DNA of 64,000 nucleotides from Plotosus lineatus. Taxonomy: Eukaryota; Chordata; Actinopteri; Siluriformes; Plotosidae. Of the stretch, positions 44,571-56,394 are shown one piece after another. Made by a program: the position numbers and the translations under genes. The notes below the pieces were generated by a model, which ran no database searches, was not told where the DNA came from, and worked only from the letters and a program-made list of their open reading frames with translations. The DNA lies in assembly GCA_024760905.1 (NCBI GenBank), contig CM045733.1, positions 35,233,501-35,297,500 on the forward strand, read 5' to 3'. Positions within the stretch are counted from its first letter, which is position 1. Each line of letters starts with the position of its first letter.

Positions 44571-45610
44571 CACTCACTATCCAAGTTACGACATACACGA
44601 GTTACAATCACCCGTACTTACGAAAACGTCTAGCAGAGGCCTATTATGAGTTTACTGTATATATCTGGCAGCGCAGCATCCCAACATCTCACACTAACAG
44701 CGTTCTACCGATACACTCAGTGACTAGATACCATCGCATTTGCATCTCTTTTACAGAACAATTTTACATTCATTTACTGTACACCGTTACCATGGTCCCC
44801 AAGAGGAAGTCTGATTCATCAGATGGCAATTCTACCAAGAAAGCAAGGAAGGCACTGTCGATGGAGATGAAGATGAAAGTGAATGTGAATTCTCCATCTC
44901 TCCCACTGCACATTGTCGACAATTTTGAAGGACAAGAACCACATTAAGGAAGCAGTGAAAGCAGCATCCCCAATTAAGTGAACTATCATCACAAGGGCAG
45001 TGGTGGTCTAGTGGTTAAGGTGCAGGATCGCCGATCCTAAGGTTGGGGGTTCGAGTCCCCGCAAGGTTGTCACTGTCCCCCAGTGCAGCTAACTGGGTTA
45101 TCAAAGGCGGGCCATGTCTCTCACTGTCTATGGTGAGAGGCATGTAAAAGAACCATTGCTGACTTTCGTAAAGAGTAGCTGCAAAGCCGTCAGCATGTTT
45201 CTCCTCAAACACTCGCCAACCTGCACTGAACCAGCGTGGTGAGTTATGGTTCAAACCCACAATTATGAAGGCCATCTGCCAGCAGTGGCATGACAGGCTG
45301 ATGATGATGATCATCATCACCACAAAACAGCATGAAGGACCGATTGCAGAGATGGAAAAGTTGCTATACATGTGGTTGGAAGATAATAGGCAAAGAACTG
45401 TGAAAGTGATGTTGCGAGCAGTGCAAAGTAAGGCTACAGGTTTATTTCACATGTTGAAAGAACGTGCAGGTGAAGAATACGCTTCACATGAATTCATATC
45501 AAGTTCTGAGTGGTTTCGGTTTCGTTGTGTTAAATATCCGACTTATGACCAATCTGACTTAGGACTGGTTGGTTGGGAAAGGTTCTAGGTCGTAACTCGG
45601 ATAGTGACTG
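44571..45610 (+). mobile_element. Tigger-like (pogo) transposon with nested SINE
   Basis: Terminal repeats cactcactatccaagttacg and the complement of cagtcactatccgagttacg, with TA on both sides (44569-44570 and 45611-45612). The plus strand from 44791 encodes MVPKRKSDSSDGNSTKKARK, the start of a pogo/Tigger transposase, and after the SINE a CENP-B-type HTH stretch (AEMEKLLYMWLEDNRQR ... VKVMLRAVQSKA). The catalytic DDE domain is missing. It is a deletion derivative. Confidence 0.85.
44996..45204 (+). mobile_element. tRNA-derived SINE, short form, inside Tigger element
   Basis: gggcagtggtggtctagtgg head, ggttcgagtcccc B box, the standard body, ending at gcatgtttctc like the copies at 9964 and 42021. 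It interrupts the transposase frame of the host element. Confidence 0.85.
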
Positions 45611-45612
45611 TA

Positions 45613-46590
45613 TTTGATTGCTTTTTCATTTATGCTGTAATGTTGGCTTATGACATTATATCACGATGGTTTTTCTTGGGTAAAACTTAATATTGAACTT
45701 TTTTTAATTTCTAAAATTCTGTCAAAGGTAAATGCAGTATTTACATACACATGTCAGCAGGAAACAGTGTGTGGATGACCTTACCTTGCCCTCAGTGTTT
45801 TACATAAAGAAGAAAACCAAATGCAAATCTTGCTGTTCAAAACTTGCTTCCTATTAGTATAGACCAAGCATAATAAAGCTTGATTTGGAATGCATGAAAA
45901 GTGCTGGATTTAGAAGAAATGACTAAATGCTTAAGATATTTTTACTTTAGGTGACTTTATAACATGAGATTAAAAAAGAAAAAAAAATTAAAGTTTCCCA
46001 GCAACAGGTACCTTTCTTTAATAAAGATTTAACTGAACACCATCAGTAGAGCCCGACTTAAATTTTTCATGTCACATGTACACTAAACAAAATTATAAAT
46101 GCATCACTTTTAAAGAGGGGGGGGGTGTTTTAAATTTATTTTTGAAAGTGGTGAGTTTTTTGACCAGACATGGGTTTGAAATCAGCAAACGACTTTTATT
46201 TATTTATTTATTCCATCTTCTCAGTAATGCGTAAAAACCATACAAGGCAATCTACACAAGAAACAGGTGTCTTCAGTTTTATCAGCAGTATGTGCACCAT
46301 ATGTTAGGGACAATAAAAGGTCACCTTAAATCCTTGAGATTTGTCATCCGCCACAATTCCACAGAGGTTACAAGTCAATAGGAAGATGGAAAGTTAGGGA
46401 CAGTTCTCCAAATTGCTGCAGGTGACCACAATAAGTCGCATTAAAACTTGGTCACATTGTTTGCATGTGGCATCGCATCCAGTCGACTGCCTGACCAAAC
46501 ATGGTTGTGTCTGTAAACATTTCCACAAACAGTGCACAGCTCTAAAATGCATGCTGTGCAAAAATATTCAGTCATGTTTTCTCTTTCCAG
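45613..46590. other. no gene seen
   Basis: AT-rich intronic sequence before the mapre3 start-codon exon. A G9 run lies at about 46119-46127 and a (TTTA)n run at about 46196-46212. Nothing else is recognised. Confidence 0.5.
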
Positions 46591-46718
46591 CTGGGGAATG
46601 GCGGTAAATGTATACTCCACATCCATGACCATAGAGAACCTGAGCAGACATGATATGCTTGCTTGGGTCAATGATTCTCTGCAGCTCAGCTACACTAAAA
46701 TTGAGCAGCTCTGCTCAG
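46591..46718 (+). CDS. mapre3: mapre3 exon with start codon
   Basis: Acceptor tctctttccag then CTGGGGA and ATG at 46598; 40 codons plus one base to donor CTCAG|GTAGGT. It encodes [20 protein letters not shown], the invariant N-terminus of EB-family proteins, then the start of the calponin-homology domain that binds growing microtubule ends. The acceptor 7 nt before ATG shows that an upstream noncoding exon exists. EB3 tracks microtubule plus ends and recruits partners with SxIP or CAP-Gly motifs. Confidence 0.95.
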
Positions 46719-47117
46719 GTAGGTGAAACTCACAGTTGGTATATTTAACAAAATAGAGAAGCCCCATACAGGCTGGTTGCAGTACTGTACTGCTTTTAGC
46801 ACTGACCACCTCTGTTGTGTGATAAACTCAAAATACATCACTTTTATTGTTTGCACAACTGTAAAGCAATAAGAAGTCTGCACAGCACAGCCATTGGCTG
46901 CAAATGTCACCACAGTTAGTGCAGGGGAATCTTGATTTGAGTTTCTCTAGAGTGGAAGGCAATGGAGCCTCTATATTACACAGAGGAATTAAAGTTTCGA
47001 AAAGACATGTTCTTGATGGTTTTTCTTCATAATACATTGAACAGTGTAAGATCACAATACATGAAGGAACGAACCCATTACAATAATTACTGGATTGATG
47101 ACCTTTTGGTTTCTCAG

Positions 47118-47263
47118 GTGCAGCATATTGCCAGTTCATGGACATGCTGTTCCCTGGGTGCATTCTCCTGAAGAAAGTGAAGTTCCAGGCCAAATTGGAG
47201 CATGAGTTCATCCACAACTTCAAAGTGCTACAAGCAGCTTTCAAGAGAATGAGTGTAGATAAG
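47118..47263 (+). CDS. mapre3: mapre3 exon 2 of coding sequence (CH domain)
   Basis: 146 bp, acceptor ggtttctcag, donor GATAAG|GTGAGC. Completes the Gly codon and encodes [20 protein letters not shown] and on to KRMSVDK, the core of the calponin-homology domain. Residues 41-89. Fully in phase with both neighbours. Confidence 0.96.
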
Positions 47264-47382
47264 GTGAGCATCCTCCCGAAAAGCTCCTTGCTTGGGCTGA
47301 TATACTACCATGTTTACTAAAGATTACCCCAAAAAATTACACAACGTGAAAGAATCATTGAAAAAAGTCCAAAATCTAATAC

Positions 47383-48935
47383 TCTTCTTCTTTTCCTTTT
47401 GGCAATTTCCTTCAGGGGCCGCCACAGCAAATCATCTGCCTCCATCTCACCCTGTTGTCGTCTGCATCTTCTTCTCTTACGCCAACAACCTTCATGTCTA
47501 CCTTCACCTCATCCATAAATCTCTTCTTTGGTCTTCCTCTAGGCCTTCTGCCTGGTGGTTCCAACCTCAGCATCCTACTACCAATATATTCACTATCCCT
47601 CCTTTGTACATGTCCAAACCATCTCAATCGAGCGTCTCTGACTTTGTCTCCAAAACATCTTACATGGGCTGTCCCTCTGATGTACTCATTCCTGATCCTA
47701 TCCATCCTCGTTACTCCCAGAGAGAACCTCAACATTTTCGTCTCTGCTACCTCCAGCTCTGCCTCCTGTCTTTTCCTCGGCGCTACTGTTTCTAAACCAT
47801 ACAACATTGCTGGCCTCATCACTGTCTTGTACACGTTTCCTTTCATTCTTGCTGATACTCTCCTATCACACATCACAATGGACACTTTCCTCCAACCATT
47901 CCAACCTGCTTGCACACGCTTCTTCACCTCTTTTCCACACTCTCCATTGCTCTGGACTGTTGAGCCTAAGTACTTAAAATCCTCCACCTTCCTTATCTCT
48001 GCTCCCTGTAACCTCACTGTTCCTCTTGGGTTCTTCTCATTCACACACATGCATTCTGTCTTACTGAGGCTAACCTTCATTCCTCTCCTTTCCAGGGCAT
48101 ACCTCCACCTCTCTCGATTTTCCTGCACTTGTTCTCTGTTCTCACTACAGATCACACTGTCCTCTGCAAACATCATAGTCCATGGAGATTTTTATCTAAC
48201 CTCGTCTGTCAACCTGTCCATCACCATCATAAACAAGAAGGGGCTCAGAGCTGACACTTGATGCAGTACCATGTCCACCTTGAATTCTGTGGTCTCGCCG
48301 ACAGCACACCTCACATCTTACATCTTACATCAGCCTTACATCTCTCATACATGTCCTGCACCACTCTGACATACTTCTCTACCACTCCAGACTTCCTCAT
48401 GCAATACCACAGTTCCTCTCTTGGCACCCTGTCATATGCTTTCTCCAGATCCACAAAGGCACAATGAAGCTCCCTCTGACCTTCTCTGTACTTCTTTATT
48501 AACATCCTCAAAGCAAGCACTGCATCTATGGTGCTCTTTCTTGGCATGAAACCAAACTGTTGTTCACAAATGCTGACCTCTGCTTTTAGTCTAGCTTCCA
48601 CTATTCTTTCCCATAGCTTCATCGTATGGCTCATCAACTTTATCCCTCTGTAGTTGCCACAACTCTGCATGATCTCCAGCACACTTCTCCATTCCTCCGG
48701 CATCTGCTCACTCTTTAAGACTTTATTGAATGTTCTTGTCAGAAAATGTACTGCTACCTCTCCTAGACACTTCTATACCTCCACAGGTATATCATCAGGA
48801 CCAACTGCCTTTCCTTTCTTCATCCTCTTCAGTGCCCTCCTCACTTAACCCTTACTAATCTTTGCTACTTCCTGCTCTTCAACAGTCACCTCGTCTACTC
48901 TTTTTTTTCTCTCTCTTATTTTTCTCATTCATATA
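47383..48935 (-). mobile_element. RTE-clade LINE, 3' half, in mapre3 intron
   Basis: Minus strand. RT from the SKGEVRRALKRMK region (about 48850) to the end: [32 protein letters not shown] in place of the catalytic FADD-type motif, YLGSTVQ, RLRWFGHVQRR, ICCGGP. Frameshifts and small deletions are present. The catalytic D-D is changed to E-D, so the copy is dead irrespective of frame. Truncated at its 5' end in a purine-rich stretch near 48935. Confidence 0.9.
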
Positions 48936-49621
48936 ATACTAATCTAATGTAATACTCCCAAAATCTAATATTCTTGTTCATCAAAGAGGACTACTGTCGA
49001 AATTTCTGAAAATGTACACACAGCTTTTTGCAAACAAGAGAGTACATAGCACCACCTGCTGGGTCTGGTGTAATCCTACACACAAAAAAGAAATCTTTGC
49101 CTCACAAGAATCCTTTCAAAAATTCCTGGATCCAGAGTTTAAGCGAGATAAATTACCAAATCCAACGGAGTCTTCCTTCTTCCACCTCTGATAGGAACGA
49201 GTAAAATTAAAAGTACCGGGTACCCCAATATCTATTTCTAAAGAGGTTCATTAAGCATGATTTCACTTCACAGCAGGCTGTGGTTGCCTCTTGAAGGAGG
49301 TTTAACTTCTTTGGTGACAGAATTTTGATCCGACCTTCCACTTCTGTTTTGTATTACATCTAATCTGTTGAGTGGCTAATTTATGATGTGCGACATCTTC
49401 AAATTCCATTGAAATAAACTGAAAGTATTGGGTTTTGTGAGTACATGAGGATTTATTTTATTTTTTGGCTTTTTCTTATGTTCTCTGATTAAATCTGTAA
49501 TGTGCGAAAGAACTAGTGAATGTTAACCTAGCTTAAAAATGCAATATGTTTTCTTTTGTTAATTGTTTTGTCTCGGTCTTCTTGGCCTACCATAATATTC
49601 TTTATTTCTGTCTTGTTGAAG
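48936..49621. other. mapre3 intron, nothing recognised
   Basis: AT-rich, no gene or clear repeat. It ends in the acceptor tttatttctgtcttgttgaag. Confidence 0.5.
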
Positions 49622-49778
49622 ATCATCCCAGTGGAGAAGCTGGTGAAAGGAAGGTTCCAGGATAACTTTGAGTTTGTTCAGTGGTTTAAGAAATTCTTTG
49701 ATGCAAACTATGATGGGAAAGAGTATGATCCCCAAGTAGCACGACAAGGTCATGAGGTCATGTCTACTCCCAACCCAG
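49622..49778 (+). CDS. mapre3: mapre3 exon 3 of coding sequence (end of CH domain)
   Basis: 157 bp, residues 90-141: [40 protein letters not shown], ending NP plus the first base of a Gly codon. This is the C-terminal part of the CH domain, strongly conserved in EB1-EB3. Donor CCCAG|GTGAAA. Confidence 0.96.
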
Positions 49779-49906
49779 GTGAAATTTTACTCCTCTTCAT
49801 CCTCAAGGGTGGCAGGAACCACTTTCAGTAAATAAATGTTCATGTAAGGCTAACAATTCTTTATGTATTTGAGACACACTCTTTCATCCTGCACTGGAAA
49901 TTATTG

Positions 49907-50165
49907 CCTCTGCATTTAACTCACCCAAAGTGGGCACACACATGTAAACACTGAACACACACACTCGGAGCAGTGAGTTGCCACACACATTGGGGCACCC
50001 GGAGAGCAGTTGGCGATTCAGTGCCTTGCTCAAGGGTGCTTCAGTCATGATGGTGGAAAAGAGGAAGGTGCAGATCAGTCCCCCACCGCCACATATTTTT
50101 CCTGATGGACCAGTGACCTTTCAGGCCCAAAGCAGCTTCTCTGACCATTAGGCTATTTGTGACCA
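49907..50165 (-). mobile_element. tRNA-derived SINE, reverse
   Basis: Contains cactcggagcagtgagttgc, cggagagcagttggcgattc, cagtgccttgctcaagggtg and a degenerate tRNA head at the right (ctctgaccattaggctattt). This is a common fish SINE body in reverse orientation, diverged. Confidence 0.6.
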
Positions 50166-50363
50166 CAATTTGTGATTGGGCTGAGTCACTTCAATCGCCC
50201 AGCATCTCTATTTTTTTTTTTAGTTTTTTTTTTTTAGGGAATATTATGGAACTCCATGGTATGTGGTGGATTCTTACCACCTGAAATTCATAAAACCATA
50301 GTTTTATATATTTTCAAATTCAAACACACTTGTTGACTGACTGATTTTGTTGGCTTTGTTTAG

Positions 50364-50509
50364 GACCCCAAAGGACTTCACCAACAATACCCAAAAACAT
50401 GCCAACGCCCCAGCGGCCTCTCCGCTCTGCCCAGACAAATGTCGGACGGAGCACATCTGTGTTACGGAACGGAGGAAGTGACGCAGAGCTTGTGGAACTC
50501 AGCCACCAG
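50364..50509 (+). CDS. mapre3: mapre3 exon 4 of coding sequence (linker)
   Basis: 146 bp, acceptor gctttgtttag, donor CACCAG|GTGAAC. Encodes GPQRTSPTIPKNMPTPQRPL then RSAQTNVGRS and ELVELSHQ. This is the basic Ser/Pro-rich linker and the beginning of the coiled coil. PKNM and the ELxELxxQ pattern favour EB3 over EB1. Residues 142-190. Confidence 0.9.
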
Positions 50510-50935
50510 GTGAACAGACAAACAGCAAAGAAATGATTTCTCTTTTTATTCCAGCCGTAATGTGTGTTTTTTTTGGGTTTTTTTTTATGTTTTGGATAAG
50601 CATTTTACTTTTTAATGTAAATAATACTTATAATATGTGGCACATATCACAGTCAAGTGGGTATCAAGTCAGAAATTATTAATGGTGAGTTATTGGTACC
50701 ATTCTGTAGCTGATATTAAGCTTTAAAATTACACCAGATTTCTAACAAAATTGTTTAGTTTTGGTGTAACCAACCAAAATCTTTTTTAAAAATGCGACTT
50801 TTGAAAATCATGTTCAAAGTTAAACAAAATGTTTAATAATTTCTGACTTAATGCCCTGATTGATCACATATAAGTAACATCGACAGACAGACATTTTATT
50901 GAGTATAAGGCCACTGGCCCAAAATACATACGTAA

Positions 50936-51003
50936 ATCTTCTTCTTTTCCTTTCGGCTTTTTCCCTTTTTCAGGGATCGCCACAGCGGATCATCTGATTC
51001 GCC
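50936..51003 (-). mobile_element. RTE 3' tail scrap
   Basis: cttcttcttttcctttcggc ... agggatcgccacagcggatc matches the minus-strand 3' end of the RTE family, about 65 bp only. Confidence 0.7.
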
Positions 51004-51429
51004 ATTAAATAAATATATATATTGAATGAGTTTGCATGAGTATGACCAAGAGAGCCATCAGAGTTCCTTATTTTACTAACATTATGTAAAAATGGGCACA
51101 AGTTTTTAATGACACATTTATTTGTTGAAGGCATTATCTTAACAAAGCTATATTTTGACAGGGGGTGGTTCATATGTTTCACGAAAAGCTCATTTCTTAT
51201 AACACTGTAGGCTTTGCCAATAAAGCATTACATGCATTTCATCTTCAATTAGATTAAGATTGTTTTTGGTAGAAAGAACAAAATCTCAAGACTGAAGCCA
51301 CATCATGATATCTGCTCGTTTCTATTCTCAATCTGAAATTACCACATCTGAATTTTGTCAAGCAATTTCTTAAATATGGGGCTAAATCTAAGCTAAGTCT
51401 CCACATTTAGTAGGAACATAAACAGTATA

Positions 51430-52492
51430 CAGTAGGCCCTCGATATCCGTGGGCATTCGGTTCCGGCCCCTCCCACGAATGAAGATAATTCGCGAGTTCT
51501 GTATCCAGAAGTAAAACCCCATGTATCATGTTACATACGCGAATGAGTAGCCGGAAGTAAAATACTATGTATCTATTACATGCGCTAAAATATGCTTCGT
51601 AAACACCTTCTATAGACAGTCTTACTCAGTATTAATGTAGTAAAATGTAGTAATGATTAAGAAAAACTTTTCAATTTTTACGGTTTTTCTTGATGATAAA
51701 ATACAGTATAAACATTATACAGCATATACTGTTGGAAAGCACTAGTATTAAAGTCTTTTTCAATTATTATTCCAGTACAGTACCCGAGTTAATGTTTAGA
51801 ATGTTTGTGCGTGATATTTTATGTTCTGTAGCATGTTTAACAAACGATACCAAAAGGACTTTATTACGCTTCATGTCCTTTTACATTGAACTTTGAGTGA
51901 TGTTTTGGAGTGACATCTCCAAGATGGCGCTGCTTAGAGGGTGATCTTGTGGAGTTCTCAGAATCAAATTGATTTTTTGTTTGTTTTAATTTGTTTTATT
52001 TGTTGTTTTGTTTGTTCATGTTTTGCACTATGCTCATCTATGATCGGTCGACCCTACTACAGCTATGAGATCGGAGTCTTGGGGCGTGTATAACGAAGCA
52101 CGCTCAACTCCTGAGCTAATATGCTATGGTAGCTCAATGCTAGCCACAGCCCGGCTAACACTAAGCCAAGATGGAGTTCTCAGAGTCATGTTTCTTTTCA
52201 TTTGTTGTTTTGTTTGTTCATGTTTTGCACTATGCTCGTCTATGACCGGTCGGACTGCAGTCAGCGTTTGAGTGGCATCATACAGCTTAAATGGTAGTTA
52301 AAGCACACTAAAAAAAAGAGGCTCATTGACAACTTGTGTGCGAATGAGGAAAAAGGGGCGTTACATCATATCAACCAATCAGCAGGAAGGAGGACAGCCA
52401 TTTGGCTGAATTTGAGTGACGTGTCAGTTGCTTGGCAGTCCGTGAATACTCAAACTGTGAATGCAAAACCACGAATAGTCAAGGGCCTACTG
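51430..52492. mobile_element. Tigger/pogo-like non-autonomous element A
   Basis: Ends cagtaggccctcgatatccg and the complement cagtaggcccttgactattc, with TA at 51428-51429 and 52493-52494. 1063 bp, no transposase seen. Shares both ends and flanking inner blocks (gaagtaaaaccccatgtat, gtaaaatactatgtatc, ggcctactg) with element B at 56395. The centre carries an imperfect repeated unit (ttgtttgttcatgttttgca, ctatgctcrtctatgaycgg) at about 52010 and 52210. Confidence 0.75.
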
Positions 52493-52786
52493 TATAATTC
52501 GAGCACTTGGTAGTATTATGAAGTTATGAAGACCAATCTTGTGTCAAACTGTCTGATTGTCTTTGCTTAAATACAGCAATAATCTGTATCCAAACAAATC
52601 CGAATGCGAATTTAAATAGAATATTTTTAATGTGAGAGGGCCATGTTAAGCACCCAGATTCATCTAAAGATTTTAACATTAAATAGAGCTTATAAGGTAT
52701 TCTAAAGCTGGGAAGAGTTAAGAGTCTACACCAATATTTCGCTGCCCGAGTCATGTCAGTAAAGTTCTCCAAGAACCGTGTTATAA

Positions 52787-53304
52787 CTAGGGGTGGGTAT
52801 TTCCTAGATTTTATGTATTGCGACATATTGCGATTTCTAGCATGTATTGCGATATGTATTGTAATATATTGCAGGAAGAATTTTAAATTCAGTGTAAGCC
52901 TGTTCTTGACAGTATTTATTCTTTATTTCAAAAAGAGAAATCAACAAGATTAAAACGTTTTTAGTCATTAAAATAAAAATTCTAAGCATCAGAAAACATC
53001 TCTTTTGAACTTTGGCACAAACATTAACACTGAAACAGATCAGCATATTGAGCAAGATAAGCTATTTAAACATATTAAATACACATAAACATTAGAATAG
53101 TGTAATTGGATCTAGTGCTTTTATTAGCATATTGTGAAGCCTTAATCATTAATGCATTCATATTACATTTTTAAGGCGGGATTAAAGGTGGAGCATCATT
53201 CGCGTATGCGCAGAAATGTATCATGCACGACTAGTCCTCATCAGACCTGTGACCCTATGAGCAGTAGATTGATATATTCATCTATCACAGTATTAACATT
53301 ACAT
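52787..53304. other. likely MITE remnant, otherwise unrecognised
   Basis: taggggtgggtatttcctag ... tattgcgacatattgcgattt resembles fish hAT MITEs with repeated ATTGCGATA-type blocks. No matching right end is identified. Confidence 0.35.
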
Positions 53305-53322
53305 GTATGTGTGTGTGTGTGT

Positions 53323-53378
<56 letters not shown>
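53305..53378. repeat. (TG)n(TA)n microsatellite
   Basis: TG then about 22 TA units, next to the 3' end of a reverse RTE copy. Confidence 0.93.
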
Positions 53379-53398
53379 TGTGTGTATGTGTGCGTGTG

Positions 53399-56350
53399 TC
53401 TTCTTCTTTTCCTTTCGGCTGCTCCATTCAGGGGTCGCCACAGCAAATCATCCGCCTCCATCTCACCCTGTCCTCTGCATCTTCTTTTTTGACTCCAACG
53501 ACCTTCATGTCTTTCTTCACCACATCCATAAATCTCTTCTTTGGTCTTTCTCGAGGCCTTCTGCCTGGTAGTTCCAACCTCAGCATCCTACTGCCAATAT
53601 ACTCACTATCCCTCCTCTGTACATGTCCAAACCGTCTCAATCTAGCCTCTCTGACTTTGTCTCCAAAACATCTTACGTGGGCTGTCCCTCTGATATACTC
53701 ATTTCTGATCCTATCCATCCTCGTTACTCCCAGATAGAACCTCAACATTTTCATCTCCGCTACCTCCAGCTCTGCCTCCTGCCTTTTCCTCAGCGCCACT
53801 GTTTCTAGGCCATACAACATCGCTGGCCTCACCACCGTCTTGTACACTTTTCCTTTCATTCTTGCTGACACTCTCCTATCGCACATCACACCGGACACTT
53901 TTCTCCAACCATTCCAGCCTGCCTGCACACGCTTCTTCACCTCTTTTCCACACTCTCCAGTGCTCTAGATTGTTGAGCCTAAGTACTTAAAATCTTCCAC
54001 CTTCGTTATCTCTGTTCCCTGTAACATCACCATTCCTCCTGGGTCCTTCCCATTCACACACATGTATTCTGACTTTCTGAGGCAAACCTTCATTCCCCTC
54101 CTTTCCAGGGCATACCTCCACCTCTCTAGATTTTCCTGCACTTGTTCTCTGCTCTCACTACAGATCACAATGTCATCTGCAAACATCATAGTCCATGGAG
54201 ATTCTTGTCTAACCTCGTCTGTCAACCTGTCCATCACCATAGCAAACAAGAAGGGGCTCAGAGCTGACCCTTGATGCAGTCCCACCTCCACCTTGAATTC
54301 GTCGGTCACGCCGACAGCACACCTCACCACTGTCTTACATTTCTCATACATGTCCTACACCGCTCTGACATACTTCTCTGCCACTCCAGACTTCCTCATG
54401 CAATACCACAGTTCTTCTCTTGGCACCCTGTCATATGCTTTTTCCAGATCCACAAAGGCACAATGCAGTTCCCTCTGACCTTCTCTGTACTTCTCTATTA
54501 ACATACTCAAAGCAAACATTGCGTCTGTGGTGCTCTTTCTTGGCATGAAACCAATCTGTTGTTCACAAATGCTGACCTCTGCCCTTAGTCTAGCTTCCAC
54601 TATTCTTTCCCATATCTTCATCGTAGAACTCATCAACTTTATCCCTCTGTAGATGCCGCAACTCTGCACGTCTCCCTTGTTCTTAAAAATGGGCACCAGC
54701 ACACTTCTCCGCCACTCCTCTAGCATCTGCTCACTCTCTGGGACCTTGTTGAATGTTCTTGTCAGGAAATCTACTGCTACCTCTCCTAGACACTTCCATA
54801 CCTCCACAGGTATATCATCAGGACCAACTGCCTTTCCACTCTTTATCCTCTTCAATGCCCTCCTCACTTCACCCTTACTGATCTTTGCTACATCCTGCTC
54901 CTCAATGGTCACCTCTTCTACTCTTTTCTCTCTCTCTCATTTTCCTCATTCATCAGCTCTTCAAAGTACTCTTTCCATCTTCCCAGCACACTTCTGTCAT
55001 CAGTCAATGCCTTTCCCTCTCTGTCCTTAATCACTCTAACTTGCTGCACATCCTTACCATCTCTATCTCTTTGCTGTGCCAATCTGTATAGATCATTTTC
55101 TCCCTCCTTACTGTCCAACCTATCATACAAGTCATCATACTGTTTGGCCTTTGACACCGCTACCTTCGCCTTACGCTGTGTCTCTCTGTACTCCTATTTA
55201 CTCTCTTCGGTCCTCTCAATGTCCCACTTCTTCTTAGCTAACGACACTCTTCCTTTTTCAACTTCCACCACTTTGTCTTTTGCTTTGCCTTTGCCTTCTT
55301 CACCTTCCTCACCATCAGCGTCATCCTGCATACCACCATCCTATGCTGTTTGGCAACACTCTCACCCACTACTACTTTGCAGTCACTGACTTTCTTCAAA
55401 TTACATCACCTACACAGGATGTAGTCGACCTGTGTGCTCCTACCTCCGCTTTTATAAGTCACCCTATGCTCCTGTTTCTTCTGGAAGAAAGTTATTCACC
55501 ACAGCCATTTCCATCCTTTTTGCAAAATCGATCAACATCCTTCTGTGTTCCTGTCCTGCCCATCACTTCCTCGTCCCCTCTATTGCCTGCACCAACATGT
55601 CCATTGAAGTCTGCACCAATGACCACTCTTTCACCTCTGGTGGTACTCTGCATCACTTCATCTAACTCACTCCAGAATCTCTCCTTCTCTTCGAGTTTAC
55701 ATCCTGCCTGTGGGGCATAAGCACTAACAACATTGAGCATCACGCCTTCAATTTCTAACTTGAGACTCATCACTCTGTCTTGACACTCTTTTCACTTCTA
55801 GGACATTCCTGACAAACCCCTCCTTCAAGATGATACCTACTCCATTTCTCTTCAAATCCACACCATGATAAAACAGCTTAAACCCTGCTCCTAAGCTTTT
55901 AGTTTTGATACCTTTCCACCTGGTCTCCCGAACACACAGTATGGCCACCTTCCTCCTCTGCATCATGTCAGCCAGCTCTCTTCCTTTTCTTTGCATAGTT
56001 TCAACATTCAAAGTCCCTACTCTCAGTCCTAGACTCATGCCTTTCCTCTTCTCTCTCTGCCTACGGACACGCCTCCCGCCTCTCCTTCTTTGACGTCTTC
56101 GACCAACAGTAGTCCAATTTCCATCAGCACCCTGTTGTCTGATTGACAGCATTGATGGCGGTCATTGTTAACCCAGGCCTCGACCAATCCGGGATGGGGG
56201 TAATACTTCTGATTTGCATCATAAAAGTTTGGCATTGGTTTTACGTCGGATGCCCTTACTGACGCAACCCTCTGCATTTCTCCGGGCTTGGGACCGGCAT
56301 AAGGGGGAGAGACACTGGTTAATGCCCCCCCCCCCCCGCCTCATGGCTGC
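53399..56350 (-). mobile_element. near full-length RTE-clade LINE, reverse
   Basis: Minus-strand copy with all parts. 5' UTR at the right (gccatgaggcgg... complement near 56350). ORF start MLSIRQQGADGNWTTVGRRR near 56152 with a basic tract, then VGTLNVETM and RETRWKG. Endonuclease with intact VVIGADFNGHVGAGNRGDEE. RT has AVGPDDIPVE, QQIGFMPRKS, HQGSALSPFLF, FADDIVI and the ICCGDP end. It is broken by frameshifts, stops and a deletion of endonuclease/linker sequence around 55200-55500. Flanked by TG/TA microsatellites. Confidence 0.92.
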
Positions 56351-56354
56351 ATTA

Positions 56355-56388
<34 letters not shown>

Positions 56389-56394
56389 CACACA
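56355..56394. repeat. (TG)n(TA)n(CA)n microsatellite
   Basis: Short compound dinucleotide repeat between the RTE 5' end and element B. Confidence 0.9.

Noticed and set aside
45265..45588. host gene encoding a 107-residue protein
   Set aside because: It lies inside terminal repeats of a Tigger-like element and matches the CENP-B-type region of its transposase.
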